Shown here piece after piece: positions 25,583 through 34,963 of a stretch of 64,000 nt of DNA. Source of the DNA: Burkholderia sp. WSM2232 (GTDB lineage Bacteria; Pseudomonadota; Gammaproteobacteria; Burkholderiales; Burkholderiaceae). Numbering within the stretch: position 1 is the stretch's first letter; every line of letters starts with the position of its first letter. The stretch is taken from positions 112 to 64,111 of the forward strand of contig NZ_AWZV01000032.1 in the NCBI RefSeq assembly GCF_000472545.1. Reading direction: 5' to 3'. The translations under genes and the position numbers were made by a program. Under the pieces are notes generated by a model. It ran no database searches. It had not been told where the DNA came from and saw only the letters and a program-made list of their open reading frames with translations.

Positions 25583-26566
25583 ATGAGCACCATAGCCGCA
25601 GCGCTGGACATCATCACCTACGGCGAAGCCATGGCCATGTTCGTGGCGGCCGAAACCGGCCCGCTCGCGCGCGTCGGCCAGTTCACCAAACGCATTGCGG
25701 GCGCCGACCTGAACGTCGCGATCGGCCTCGCCCGGCTCGGCTTCAAGGTGGGCTGGATGAGCCGCGTCGGCAACGATTCGTTCGGCCAGTACGTGCGCGA
25801 CACGTTGATGCAGGAAGGCATCGACCAGCGCTGCGTCACGACCGACGAGCGCCATCCAACCGGCTTCCAGCTGAAGTCGAAGAACGACGACGGCAGTGAT
25901 CCAGCCGTCGAATATTTCCGCCGCGGCTCGGCGGCGAGCCATCTGTCGGTCGCGGACTACGTGGCGGATTATGTGCTGCCGGCGCGTCATCTACATCTGA
26001 CCGGCGTGGCCCCCGCAATCTCGGAAAGCTCGCGCGAACTTGCGTTCCATCTGGCACGCGAGATGCGCGCAGCCGGCAAGACGATCTCGTTCGATCCGAA
26101 CCTGCGCCCGACGCTGTGGCCCTCGCGTGCCGCGATGGTGGAAGGTCTGAACGCGCTCGCCGCGCTGGCTGACTGGGTGCTGCCGGGCATCGGCGAGGGC
26201 GAGATTCTGACCGGCTACACGCAGCCCGAGGACATCGCCCGCTTTTATCTCGAACGGGGCGCGCGCGGCGTGATCGTCAAGCTCGGCGCCGCGGGCGCGT
26301 ATTTTCGCAGCGCCGACGAGGCCGGCGTGATCGCCGGCCAGCCGGTCGAGAAAGTGGTCGATACGGTAGGCGCCGGCGACGGTTTCGCCGTCGGCGTGAT
26401 CAGCGCGTTGCTGGAGGGCCGCACGCTGCCGCAGGCCGTCGCTCGCGGCAACCGCATCGGCGCGCTGGCCATTCAGGTGATCGGCGATTCGGAAGGATTG
26501 CCGAGCCGCGCCGAGCTCGATGCGCTGGAGCGCAGCGAGGCGGCGCGCATCGCGCACGCTGCGTGA
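25583..26566 (+). CDS. kguK: 2-Ketogluconate kinase (PfkB family)
   Basis: 327 residues. PfkB sugar-kinase fold: GEAMAMFVAAETG and GADLNVAIGLARLGFKVGWMSRVGND at the N-terminus, and the C-terminal ATP/anion-hole signature DTVGAGDGFAVG (near residues 260-271) with the catalytic Asp in GAGD. The reaction expected from the operon is ATP-dependent phosphorylation of 2-ketogluconate at C6. 2-Keto-3-deoxygluconate kinases look alike; the neighbours decide the call. CAGGAGCAAC precedes the ATG at 25583. Confidence 0.87.
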   Translation: MSTIAAALDIITYGEAMAMFVAAETGPLARVGQFTKRIAGADLNVAIGLARLGFKVGWMSRVGNDSFGQYVRDTLMQEGIDQRCVTTDERHPTGFQLKSKNDDGSDPAVEYFRRGSAASHLSVADYVADYVLPARHLHLTGVAPAISESSRELAFHLAREMRAAGKTISFDPNLRPTLWPSRAAMVEGLNALAALADWVLPGIGEGEILTGYTQPEDIARFYLERGARGVIVKLGAAGAYFRSADEAGVIAGQPVEKVVDTVGAGDGFAVGVISALLEGRTLPQAVARGNRIGALAIQVIGDSEGLPSRAELDALERSEAARIAHAA

Positions 26567-26740
26567 GGCGCGCGTCGCCGGACTCATCGGCACACATTCA
26601 GGCAGGCAGTCCCGTGAAGCGCGACAGCGCCAACGCGGGGTCCGCGCCGAACCCGTATTCATAAGAGCAAGAGCGCCGCAAAGCGCCGCAGAAGCTCCGT
26701 TCATCATCGTTTCGGGAAGCCGTAAAAAGGAGACATTCCC

Positions 26741-28030
26741 ATGTCATCATCTCTCGCGATTCGCCGCTGGTGGGCGATCATGCCGATCGTGTTCATCACG
26801 TACAGCCTTGCTTATCTCGACCGCGCCAACTACGGTTTCGCGGCCGCCGCCGGCATCAATCAGGATCTGGGCATCAGCAAGGGACTCTCGTCGCTGATCG
26901 GCGCGCTGTTCTTCCTCGGTTATTTCTTCTTCCAGATTCCGGGCGCCATCTATGCCGAGCGCCGCAGCGTCAAGAAGCTGGTGTTCTGGAGTCTCGTGCT
27001 GTGGGGCGGCTGCGCGGCGCTTACCGGCATGGTCAGCAATATTCCGTCGTTGATGGTGATCCGCTTCGTGCTCGGCGTGGTCGAAGCCGCGGTGATGCCG
27101 GCCATGCTGATCTTCATCAGCAACTGGTTCACGAAGAGCGAACGCTCGCGCGCCAACACGTTCCTGATTCTCGGCAATCCGGTGACGGTGCTGTGGATGT
27201 CGGTCGTGTCCGGCTATCTGGTGCATTCGTTCGGCTGGCGCAACATGTTCATCGCCGAAGGGCTGCCCGCTGTGCTGTGGGCCGTGTGCTGGTGGTTCAT
27301 CGTGAAGGACAAGCCGCAGCAGGTGTCGTGGCTCACGCAACAGCAGAAAGACGCGCTCGCCGAAACGCTGCGCGCCGAGCAGGCTGCGATCAAACCGGTA
27401 CGCAACTACGGCGAGGCGTTCCGCTCGTCGGCGGTAATCAAGCTGTGCGCGCAGTATTTCTGCTGGAGCATCGGCGTGTACGGTTTCGTGCTGTGGCTGC
27501 CGTCGATTCTGAAAAACGGCTCGACGCTCGGCATGGTCGAAACCGGCTGGCTCTCCGCGCTGCCGTATCTGGCCGCGACCATCGCGATGCTTGCGGCCTC
27601 GTGGGCATCGGATAAACTCAACCGCCGCAAAGCGTTTGTCTGGCCGTTCCTGCTGATCGGGGCGATTGCGTTCGCGGCCTCGTACGCGCTCGGCACCACG
27701 CACTTCTGGCTTTCGTATGCATCGCTCGTGATCGCGGGCGCCGCGATGTACGCACCGTACGGTCCGTTCTTCGCAATCGTGCCGGAGCTGCTGCCGAAAA
27801 ACGTTGCCGGCGGCGCGATGGCCCTGATCAACAGCATGGGCGCGCTCGGTTCGTTCGTCGGCTCGTACGTGGTCGGCTATCTGAACGGCGCGACGGGAAC
27901 ACCGGCGGCCTCGTATGCGTTCATGAGCGTGGCGTTGATCGCCGCGGTCATCCTGACGCTGATCGTCAAGCCGCAACAGCAGGCCGCCCAGCCGAAGCAC
28001 ACGCTCGCTACACCGTTGCAAGGAAAATAA
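26741..28030 (+). CDS. kguT: 2-Ketogluconate transporter (MFS, anion:cation symporter type)
   Basis: 429 residues, 12 TM segments of the ACS subfamily. Signatures include LDRANYGFAAAAGINQDLG after TM1, the short loop AERRSVKK, and RFVLGVVEAAVMPAMLIFISNWF. An AAAAAGGAGACAT Shine-Dalgarno region precedes the ATG. It should import 2-ketogluconate (made in the periplasm from glucose) by proton symport. A 492-codon frame on the opposite strand is a shadow. Confidence 0.88.
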   Translation: MSSSLAIRRWWAIMPIVFITYSLAYLDRANYGFAAAAGINQDLGISKGLSSLIGALFFLGYFFFQIPGAIYAERRSVKKLVFWSLVLWGGCAALTGMVSNIPSLMVIRFVLGVVEAAVMPAMLIFISNWFTKSERSRANTFLILGNPVTVLWMSVVSGYLVHSFGWRNMFIAEGLPAVLWAVCWWFIVKDKPQQVSWLTQQQKDALAETLRAEQAAIKPVRNYGEAFRSSAVIKLCAQYFCWSIGVYGFVLWLPSILKNGSTLGMVETGWLSALPYLAATIAMLAASWASDKLNRRKAFVWPFLLIGAIAFAASYALGTTHFWLSYASLVIAGAAMYAPYGPFFAIVPELLPKNVAGGAMALINSMGALGSFVGSYVVGYLNGATGTPAASYAFMSVALIAAVILTLIVKPQQQAAQPKHTLATPLQGK

Positions 28031-28034
28031 GCTG

Positions 28035-29000
28035 ATGAAGAAAATTGTCGCCTGGAAGCCGCTGCCTGAGGACGTGCTCGCGTATCTGCAACGGCACGCA
28101 AAGGTCGTGCAGGTCGATCCCGCTCGCCACGATGCGTTCGTCGCCGCGTTGCGCGACGCGGACGGCGGCATCGGCGCGAGCGTGAAGATCACGCCGGCCA
28201 TGCTGGAAGGCGCGACGCGGCTCAAGGCGCTCTCGACGATCTCCGTCGGCTTCGATCAGTTCGATGTCGCCGATCTCACGCGGCGCGGCATCGTGCTCGC
28301 GCATACGCCGGACGTGCTGACCGAATCCACCGCGGACACCGTGTTCTCGCTGATCCTCGCTTGCGCGCGCCGGGTGGTCGAACTCGCCGCGTGGGTGAAG
28401 GCGGGGCGCTGGCAGCACAGCATCGGCCCGGCGCAATTCGGCGTGGACGTGCAGGGCAAAACGCTCGGCATCGTCGGTCTCGGGCGCATTGGCGGCGCGG
28501 TGGCGCGGCGCGCGGCGCTCGGTTTCAACATGAAGGTGCTTTACACGAACCGCAGCGTGAATCCGCAGGCAGAAGCGGCTTATGGCGCGCGCCGCGTCGA
28601 ATTGCAGGAGCTGCTTGGGACCGCTGACTTCGTCTGCCTGCAGGTGCCACTCACGTCGCAAACGCGGCACATGATCGGCGCAAAGGAACTCGCGTCGATG
28701 AAGAAAAGCGCAATCCTGATCAACGCGTCGCGCGGCGCGATCGTGGACGAAGAGGCACTCGTCGAGGCCCTCAGGAACGGCACGATTGGCGGCGCGGGTC
28801 TCGACGTGTTCGAGAAGGAACCGCTTGGCGCCGACTCGCCGCTCCTGCAGATGGCGAACGTCGTCGCGCTGCCGCACATTGGCTCCGCGACTCACGAGAC
28901 GCGGTATGCGATGGCGCGCAACGCGGCGGAAAACCTGGTCGCCGCGCTGGCCGGCACGCTCACGACCAACGTCGTCAATCGCGAAGTGCTGCAGCGGTGA
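28035..29000 (+). CDS. kguD: 2-Keto-6-phosphogluconate reductase (D-2-hydroxyacid dehydrogenase)
   Basis: 321 residues. The Rossmann motif is LGIVGLGRIGGAVARRA (near residue 140). The catalytic residues of the family are visible: Arg in INASRGAIVDEEAL, Glu in LDVFEKEPL and His in VVALPHIGSATHETR. In the kgu pathway KguD reduces 2-keto-6-phosphogluconate to 6-phosphogluconate with NADPH. The start is 4 bases after the kguT stop. Glyoxylate/hydroxypyruvate reductase (GhrB) is the closest alternative. Confidence 0.87.
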   Translation: MKKIVAWKPLPEDVLAYLQRHAKVVQVDPARHDAFVAALRDADGGIGASVKITPAMLEGATRLKALSTISVGFDQFDVADLTRRGIVLAHTPDVLTESTADTVFSLILACARRVVELAAWVKAGRWQHSIGPAQFGVDVQGKTLGIVGLGRIGGAVARRAALGFNMKVLYTNRSVNPQAEAAYGARRVELQELLGTADFVCLQVPLTSQTRHMIGAKELASMKKSAILINASRGAIVDEEALVEALRNGTIGGAGLDVFEKEPLGADSPLLQMANVVALPHIGSATHETRYAMARNAAENLVAALAGTLTTNVVNREVLQR

Positions 29001-29072
29001 GGAGCATCGGGATGAAGCGCTTGTTCTCGGGCCTCGTCGATAGACATTGCGTCACGCCGGACGGCTGCCCCA

Positions 29073-30338
29073 ATGAGTGACACGCCGACCTCGCAACGCA
29101 CGCTTCGCCGCGCGACGATCACCGACGTCGCGCGCGAAGCCGGCACCGGCAAGACCAGCATCTCGCGCTATCTGAATGGCGAGATGAGCGTGTTGTCGCC
29201 CGAGTTGCGCGCGCGGATCGAAGCCGCGATCGAGCGGCTCGACTATCAGCCGAATCAGATGGCGCGTGGTTTGAAGCGCGGGCGCAACCGGCTGATCGGC
29301 ATGCTGCTCGCCGACCTGACCAATCCCTACACAGTCGAAGTGCTGCAAGGCGTGGAGGCCGCATGCCAGGCGCTCGGCCTGATGCCGCTCATCTGCCACG
29401 CGGCAAACGAAGTCGAAATGGAGCGGCGCTATCTGCAACTGCTCACCACGTACCGCGTGGAAGGCGTGATCGTGAATGCGCTCGGCGTGCGTGAGGAGTC
29501 GCTGCGGCCGGTGGGCGGCGGCGGAATTCCGGCGGTGCTCGTCGACCGCTCCGTCGAAGGTCTCGTCGCCGATATCGTCGGGCTCGACAATCGCGCGGCG
29601 GCGGAGCTGGGCACGCGGCATCTGCTGGACGGCGGGTTTCGCGACATCTGGTTCGTCGTGCAGCCGTTCGAGCAGGTCAGCTCGCGGCGGCTGCGTGAGG
29701 CGGCCTTTCGCGACACGCTGCGGGCCCATGCGCATGAGCATGCACGCGCGGTGCAAGGCCATACACTCGTGCTAAATCTCGCGGATACCGTGCAGACAGA
29801 GCACAGTCTTGCGGAGCTGGATCGGGCGATCGACGCGCTTGGGGAGTTTGCTGCGCTTGCCCCTGTTGCCGCGCGTGAGTCGCTGGAGCGGCATGAGCCA
29901 CACGAGCCACACGAGCCACATGAACCGCTTGGCCCGCTTGACGCTTTTAACCCGCTCCAGTCGCAGCAATCGCCTCTGCCGCTCAAGTCGCCTCCGCAGC
30001 TTGCCGCCGCGAATCGGCAGGCGAGCGCCGGCGGCAACGCTGCGCGCGTCGCGGTGTTCGCGGCGAACGCGCCGGTCGCTTTGCGGCTTGCGCTACATTT
30101 CAAGGCGCGTTACGGCGCCGCCTGGCAGACGCGCGTCGCGCTTCTTTCCATCGACGACCCCGAGTGGGCCGAACTGACGGGCATCACGACGATCCGTCAG
30201 CCTACTTACGACATCGGCTATCGCGCGGTCGAGTTTCTGCACGAGCGCATCGAGGGCGTGCAGACCACCGCGCGCGATTGTCTGCTGCCGGGGGAGTTGA
30301 TCGTTCGGGCGTCCACGGGCGGCAGCGCGAACGGGTGA
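29073..30338 (+). CDS. ptxS: LacI-family repressor, PtxS-like, with an inserted low-complexity segment
   Basis: 421 residues, longer than the usual 340 or so of the family. The HTH is ATITDVAREAGTGKTSISRYL. The periplasmic-binding-like domain follows (RLIGMLLADLTNPYTVEVLQG) and ends normally (GYRAVEFLHERIEGV). Between about residue 265 and 335 there is an extra Pro/Gln/Ala-rich stretch with a repeat of Glu-Pro-His (HEPHEPHEPHEP). At DNA level this comes from a 9-bp repeat GAGCCACAC at 29890-29925. The frame stays open on both sides, so it may be a tolerated surface loop. It closes the kgu operon and probably binds the palindrome at 24696. Confidence 0.85.
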   Translation: MSDTPTSQRTLRRATITDVAREAGTGKTSISRYLNGEMSVLSPELRARIEAAIERLDYQPNQMARGLKRGRNRLIGMLLADLTNPYTVEVLQGVEAACQALGLMPLICHAANEVEMERRYLQLLTTYRVEGVIVNALGVREESLRPVGGGGIPAVLVDRSVEGLVADIVGLDNRAAAELGTRHLLDGGFRDIWFVVQPFEQVSSRRLREAAFRDTLRAHAHEHARAVQGHTLVLNLADTVQTEHSLAELDRAIDALGEFAALAPVAARESLERHEPHEPHEPHEPLGPLDAFNPLQSQQSPLPLKSPPQLAAANRQASAGGNAARVAVFAANAPVALRLALHFKARYGAAWQTRVALLSIDDPEWAELTGITTIRQPTYDIGYRAVEFLHERIEGVQTTARDCLLPGELIVRASTGGSANG

Positions 30339-30531
30339 GAGGCTGGCGGCCGAGCTCACCAGCTAGCCTATCCGCCTGCGTGTCATGCGCCCCACAAAGC
30401 GTGCTGCCGCGCTTCAATGCCAACCCGGCCCTCTTGCATCCGCGCGAGCTTCGGCGCCCGTTTCACGCCAATCTGCGATCATGCGGGCTGCGGCGCGCAG
30501 CGGTTGTGCGCCGGTCATCGCAAGGAAACAC

Positions 30532-31404
30532 ATGGTCGTTGCACCGCTTACCCTGTCGAGCCTCGTACTCGCGACGCTTGGCGTCGCCGCTTTGCCTTTT
30601 CTCATTTACCGACGTCTGCGCCGGCCTCTCGCGCTGGAGCCGCGCGCCGCGATTGCCGGCATCGCCGTGTTCGCGCTGTTCGCGATGGTCATCGAGCGGG
30701 CGCTCAACGACTTCGCGCTGCATCGGAACGAGGCGACGGCAAGCCTGCTGTCGCATCCGCTCGCTTTTGTCGTGTATGGCGCGCTGGCCGCGGGCATCTG
30801 TGAAGAAGTGGGCCGCTTTATCGGCATGCGCCTCTTGATCAAGCGCGCGGCGGCAAGGGCCGCGGTAGCTGCTCAGGCGGGTACAACGGCAAAAGCCGCT
30901 TCGGTCGACCAGATTCCGCGCACGGACGACGGGACCGCGCTCGCCTACGGCCTCGGTCATGGCGGCGCAGAGGCGTGGTTCGTCGGCGTGCTGGTGCAGA
31001 TTCAATGGATTCTGTTCGCGGTGTTCGAAAACCGCGGCGAGCTCGACAGCTATCTGAGCAATCTGCCGGGCGAATCCGTCATGCGCATTCATTTGATACT
31101 CGCGAGCCTCACGCCGCAGACGGCCGGCATTTTCGCGCTTGAACGGGTAGCCGCGTTCGTCTTTCAGATCGGTTTATCGGTGCTGATGTGGCGCGGCTTG
31201 AGGGCCGGCTGGCGCGCCATCCTGCCGCTCGCCATCGCACTGCATGCGCTCGTGGACGTGCCCGCAGCGCTCTTCCAGGCGCAGCTGGTGCCGCTCGCGG
31301 CAGTCGACGCGGTGTATGCGCTCGCAGCGGTCGTGGTGGCGGGGCTGCTTTTCAGATCGTTTCGACATGCCGGCGCGCAAAGCATGACGCGACTGCCGCG
31401 GTAG
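30532..31404 (+). CDS. YhfC family membrane protein (putative intramembrane metalloprotease)
   Basis: 290 residues, about seven TM helices. Motifs EEVGRFIGMRLL (about 88-99) and GLGHGGAEAWFVG (about 140-152) match the Glu-Glu and His of the CAAX-protease-like/YhfC group. ATG 30532 follows CAAGGAA. The longer in-frame start at 30385 adds only a low-complexity lead. The substrate is unknown. The next gene (DUF3022-like) follows closely on the same strand. Confidence 0.75.
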   Translation: MVVAPLTLSSLVLATLGVAALPFLIYRRLRRPLALEPRAAIAGIAVFALFAMVIERALNDFALHRNEATASLLSHPLAFVVYGALAAGICEEVGRFIGMRLLIKRAAARAAVAAQAGTTAKAASVDQIPRTDDGTALAYGLGHGGAEAWFVGVLVQIQWILFAVFENRGELDSYLSNLPGESVMRIHLILASLTPQTAGIFALERVAAFVFQIGLSVLMWRGLRAGWRAILPLAIALHALVDVPAALFQAQLVPLAAVDAVYALAAVVVAGLLFRSFRHAGAQSMTRLPR

Positions 31405-31455
31405 GCGGAGCCGCTGCCTGCATCGATTGCTCTACAATCGGCGGCTTGCCACCGC

Positions 31456-31845
31456 ATGCCTATAACTTTCGGCACATTCATGGAAGCTTACCAATACGAC
31501 TGCGCGAGTCCCGAGTTCGAGGAACTGGCGCGCGTCATCAGCGATCTCTTTCCCGAGCAGACGCAGTTTATCCAGCGTCCGGCCGAAGACGGCACGCCCA
31601 CGCTCGCCATTCACTGGGTGGCCATGCGCTTCGGCGCGACGGCGCGACGCATCGTCATGACGGTGGAGATCGCGCCGGCGGCACTCGCGCGCTACCGTGC
31701 GTTGCCCGCGCGGCTGCGTGGCCGCAGCTTCGCAGTGCTGCGCGCGTATGTGGAGGCGAGCATCGGCTCGCTCGAGGAACAGTATGCGAACGGCGAAACG
31801 GTGCCGCGCGAAGTCACCGTGGATCTCGGCGACGAATTCGCATAA
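31456..31845 (+). CDS. DUF3022-like hypothetical protein
   Basis: 129 residues (or 121 if the ATG at 31480 is used). No signal or TM helix. The blocks SPEFEELARVISDLFPE, AIHWVAMRFGATARRIVMTVEI and LRAYVEASIGSLEEQY suggest a small alpha/beta protein of the DUF3022 type found in Burkholderia. The function is unknown. It is convergent with the PGDYG protein, only 7 bases apart. Confidence 0.62.
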   Translation: MPITFGTFMEAYQYDCASPEFEELARVISDLFPEQTQFIQRPAEDGTPTLAIHWVAMRFGATARRIVMTVEIAPAALARYRALPARLRGRSFAVLRAYVEASIGSLEEQYANGETVPREVTVDLGDEFA

Positions 31846-31852
31846 CGGCGTT

Positions 31853-32290
31853 TCAGTCTGCGAACCGGTAGACCTTGGCGAAGCGGTCGGCCTGCACGAC
31901 GCCATAATCGCCCGGCGCGTACTGCATGATCCAGTCGCCGGCTGCGCCGCGCAGCACATCGCCGCCGTCGGCCGAACGCGCCAGAGAGAACGCCTCGTGC
32001 ATCTGTTTCGCGAGCACGACAGCGGGTCGGTTGCGATAGGCACCGGGCTCGCCATGCGCGAGCGCGGCGTCGGCGGGGACGTATTTGGCGTCGAAGCGTG
32101 CGCGCGATACGACCCAACGGTCGCCGGTCGAGCCGGTGATCAGCGCGTCGCCCGGCATGTACCGGTTCGGGCCTTCCAGGCTCATCAATTCGCCTTGCGT
32201 GGCGGCAAATTCGACGGTGACCGTTTCGTCTTTGACGACGCGCCGGGCGGCGGCGTCGTGGCTCAGGTCGAGGTTCGTCAGGTCGTTCAT
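31853..32290 (-). CDS. PGDYG-motif hypothetical protein
   Basis: 145 residues. The sequence near the C-terminus is YAPGDYGVVQADRFAKVY, the feature that names the family; other blocks are GDRWVVSRARFDAKYVP and GEPGAYRNRPAVVLAKQM. No signal peptide. ATG 32290 is chosen over an upstream TTG (32314). Function unknown. Confidence 0.68.
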   Translation of the reverse strand: MNDLTNLDLSHDAAARRVVKDETVTVEFAATQGELMSLEGPNRYMPGDALITGSTGDRWVVSRARFDAKYVPADAALAHGEPGAYRNRPAVVLAKQMHEAFSLARSADGGDVLRGAAGDWIMQYAPGDYGVVQADRFAKVYRFAD

Positions 32291-32548
32291 GAAGCGGCAG
32301 ATGATATGTGTCAACGTGGGTAGGCCGCGGCATCGTGACGTGGCGTCATCGATCGCGGACCCGCATCATGCCAGAATCGTCTTACGGCGCGCTTCATTCC
32401 GAATGCGATGCAAGCCAATATGCGGTGCGCTCGGCTAATAAACCGTGGTGAGCGCACCGACACCGCGCGGCACCGCTTCGTCGCGCCGAATTCGTAGCGC
32501 CGAATTCATAGCGCGAGAATCCGCGCGACCCTTGCGACCGAGAAGCCT

Positions 32549-33079
32549 TTACGGCTTCACCGTCGCATCGCTTGCCGGGGCCGGCGCGGTCTTGCCGCTC
32601 TTGCCCTTGCCATGACGACCATGCCGGCCCTCAGGACCGCCCTCGTGACGGAACGTCGTATCGGCAAGCTTCTTCTGCTCCGGGGAGAAGCTGTTGTAAA
32701 GCGGATCGAATGCGTCCACCAGCTTCTTCATGCCGTCTGCATGTGCCTGGGCGATGGTTGCGTACTGCTTCATGTCGTCGAGTGCCGACACATTGGTCGC
32801 GGCGCGCCGCTCCTTGAACAGTTCGCCCATCGTCTGGCCGTTGCCGCGCATCACGTCGGCGAAGGCTTTCCATTGCGGCTCCTGCGCCGGCGTGATCTTC
32901 AGCTGCGAATGCAGATAGGCGATGCGGTCTTCGACATTGCGTTCGTGTCCGCCTTTCGCGGCGGGTGCGGCGGGTGCGGAGGCGGCTGCCACCGAAGGCG
33001 CTGCGGCCGGCGCCGAAGCTTGTGCGAATGCGCCGCTCATCGCGACTGCGGAGGCCAGCAAGACCAGTGCTTTTTTCAT
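32549..33079 (-). CDS. Periplasmic Spy/CpxP-like (LTxxQ) protein
   Basis: 176 residues. The signal peptide is MKKALVLLASAVAMSGAFAQ, then an Ala/Pro linker, a helical core with the LTxxQ-like motif YLHSQLKITPAQEPQWKAF, and a His/Gly/Lys-rich end. Spy and CpxP are periplasmic chaperone/stress proteins in enterobacteria. This relative is probably a periplasmic helper; a metal-binding tail is possible from its His content. Confidence 0.72.
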   Translation of the reverse strand: MKKALVLLASAVAMSGAFAQASAPAAAPSVAAASAPAAPAAKGGHERNVEDRIAYLHSQLKITPAQEPQWKAFADVMRGNGQTMGELFKERRAATNVSALDDMKQYATIAQAHADGMKKLVDAFDPLYNSFSPEQKKLADTTFRHEGGPEGRHGRHGKGKSGKTAPAPASDATVKP

Positions 33080-33287
33080 CGAAACTCCTGATGTCTGTTC
33101 GAATTGTGACGGACCGGAATAGGGCGTGTGGCGAGCGGCCCGCCTGCGCTGTGCCGGAACCTGCGCGGCCTCGCACTGATGACGGATCGCCCGGTCCTTG
33201 CCGTCGGCGCTATTAGTATCACGATATCCCTACAATGCGGCTCTGGTGCGACAAACGCTTACAACCGAAACGAACAGGAAATAGCGG

Positions 33288-34172
33288 GTGGATAAATTCG
33301 TCAGCATGGAGATTTTCGTGGCCGTGGTGGAGGCGGGCAGTCTGACCGCGGCGGCCGAACGTTTCGAGATTTCTTCGGCGATGGTCGGCAAGCACATACG
33401 GTCGCTGGAAGGCCGGCTTGGCACGCGCCTTCTCACGCGCACCACGCGCCGTCAAAGCCTGACGGAGATCGGCCGGCAGTACTACGAGCAATGCAGACGC
33501 ATTCTTGCCGATGTGAAGGACGTCGAGTCGCTGGCCGAGGCGATGGCTGCCGCGCCGCGCGGCGTGCTGAAGGTGACGGTGCCGCTCACCTATGGCGTCG
33601 AAGTTTTTTCGCCGGCCATGATCGACTATCTAAGTGCGTGGCCCGAAGTCACGCTTGAGCTGGACCTTTCGAATCGCATAACAGACCTCGTTGAAGAAGG
33701 CTTCGACGCCGCGGTGCGCATCGGCCATCTGGCGGATTCGAGCTTTGTCGCGCGGCCGTTGAAGCCGTACCGCATGCGCGCCTGCGCGTCGCCGGCGTAC
33801 CTCGCGCGCGCGGGCATTCCGCGCACTCCCGCGGATCTCGCGCATCACGAGTGTCTCGGTTTTTTGCATTGGGGCCGCGAGGGCACATGGCGGCTCGGAG
33901 GCGAAGGCGCTGCGCAAAACCCGTTGCGCGCCGGACGCTTTCGCGCGAACAACGGTCAGGCGCTCAAGGTTGCCGCGCTGCGCGGCTTCGGTCTTGTGCT
34001 GCAACCGGAGGCGCTGCTCGCACGCGAGATCGAGAGCGGAGAACTGGTCTCGGTGCTCGAAGAGCATCTGCCGCCAGGCGCGCCCGTGCATCTTGTCTAT
34101 CCGCGGGACCGGCGCGCCACGCCCAAGCTGACCAGCTTCATCGACTTCGTGATGGAGCGCTTCGGCGCGTGA
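33288..34172 (+). CDS. LysR-family transcriptional regulator
   Basis: 294 residues. The HTH region runs from MDKFVSMEIFVAVVEAGSLT to RRQSLTEIGRQYYEQC. The effector domain starts at GVLKVTVPLTYGVEVF. The GTG at 33288 has AACAGGAA in front; an ATG at 33306 is possible. It stands alone, divergent from the Spy-like gene with a 208-bp gap, so it could control that gene or itself. Confidence 0.87.
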   Translation: MDKFVSMEIFVAVVEAGSLTAAAERFEISSAMVGKHIRSLEGRLGTRLLTRTTRRQSLTEIGRQYYEQCRRILADVKDVESLAEAMAAAPRGVLKVTVPLTYGVEVFSPAMIDYLSAWPEVTLELDLSNRITDLVEEGFDAAVRIGHLADSSFVARPLKPYRMRACASPAYLARAGIPRTPADLAHHECLGFLHWGREGTWRLGGEGAAQNPLRAGRFRANNGQALKVAALRGFGLVLQPEALLAREIESGELVSVLEEHLPPGAPVHLVYPRDRRATPKLTSFIDFVMERFGA

Positions 34173-34244
34173 ACGGCGCGACCCCGCCGCGCGGCGCGAG
34201 AAGGCGCGATAATCCGCACCACTGCGACCACTTCTTTTCTTCGA

Positions 34245-34703
34245 ATGAGACCTCCGCGCCTCGACCAACTCGACGACCTCGACCGCAACCTGGTGGCACT
34301 GCTTCAGGCCAATGCGCGCGAGAGCGTCGCCAATCTCGCCCGCCAGCTCGACGTGGCGCGTACTACCGTCATCGCCCGGATCGCGCGGCTCGAACGCAGC
34401 AACGTGATTGCGGGCTACAGCGTGCGGCTCGGCCAGGACGTGCTCGATTCGAGCATCTATGCGTATGTGGGCATCATCATCGCGCCCAAGCATGGGCCTG
34501 CGGTGCAAAAGCGCCTCGGCAGGATGCCCGAAGTGCAACTGTTGTGCGCGGTGAGCGGCGAGTTCGACTACGTCGCCTGGCTGCGTGCGGACTCGCCTGA
34601 TCGTCTGAACGATCTGCTCGATCAGATTGGCGGCATGGAAGGCGTCGAGCGGACCACGACCTCGATCATTCTCGCGCGCAAGATCGACCGCGGCATGGTG
34701 TGA
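34245..34703 (+). CDS. Lrp/AsnC-family regulator
   Basis: 152 residues. N-terminal HTH (LDDLDRNLVALLQANARESV, then LARQLDVARTTVIARIARLE) and a C-terminal RAM ligand-binding domain (VQLLCAVSGEFDYVAWLRA). Such proteins bind amino acids as octamers. The next gene on the same strand is a saccharopine-dehydrogenase-like enzyme, a plausible amino-acid-linked target. Confidence 0.88.
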   Translation: MRPPRLDQLDDLDRNLVALLQANARESVANLARQLDVARTTVIARIARLERSNVIAGYSVRLGQDVLDSSIYAYVGIIIAPKHGPAVQKRLGRMPEVQLLCAVSGEFDYVAWLRADSPDRLNDLLDQIGGMEGVERTTTSIILARKIDRGMV

Positions 34704-34963
34704 ACGACGCCTCGCGTCAGTGCTGTTTTAACGCGCTTTCGTCGCTTTGTCTGCCAGACTCGTCAAAACGTCGAATCTCGTGGTCATTGCGCAGCATGTT
34801 GTCCGTATCAACTGATTTTGCTTCTCCCTAGACTGTCGCTCAAGGGTTCAGCCCGCCGCGCGCCGCGCTTTCATCGCGGCGCACTTCAAGCTGGAGACAG
34901 CGCACGGAACCGAACCTGTCAGGGCGCTCAGGCGCTCAGTCGGGTCGACAAAAGGAGAAGAAC

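Noticed and set aside
26747-28225. 492-codon reverse open frame
   Set aside because: Antisense to kguT; composition is typical of a shadow frame.
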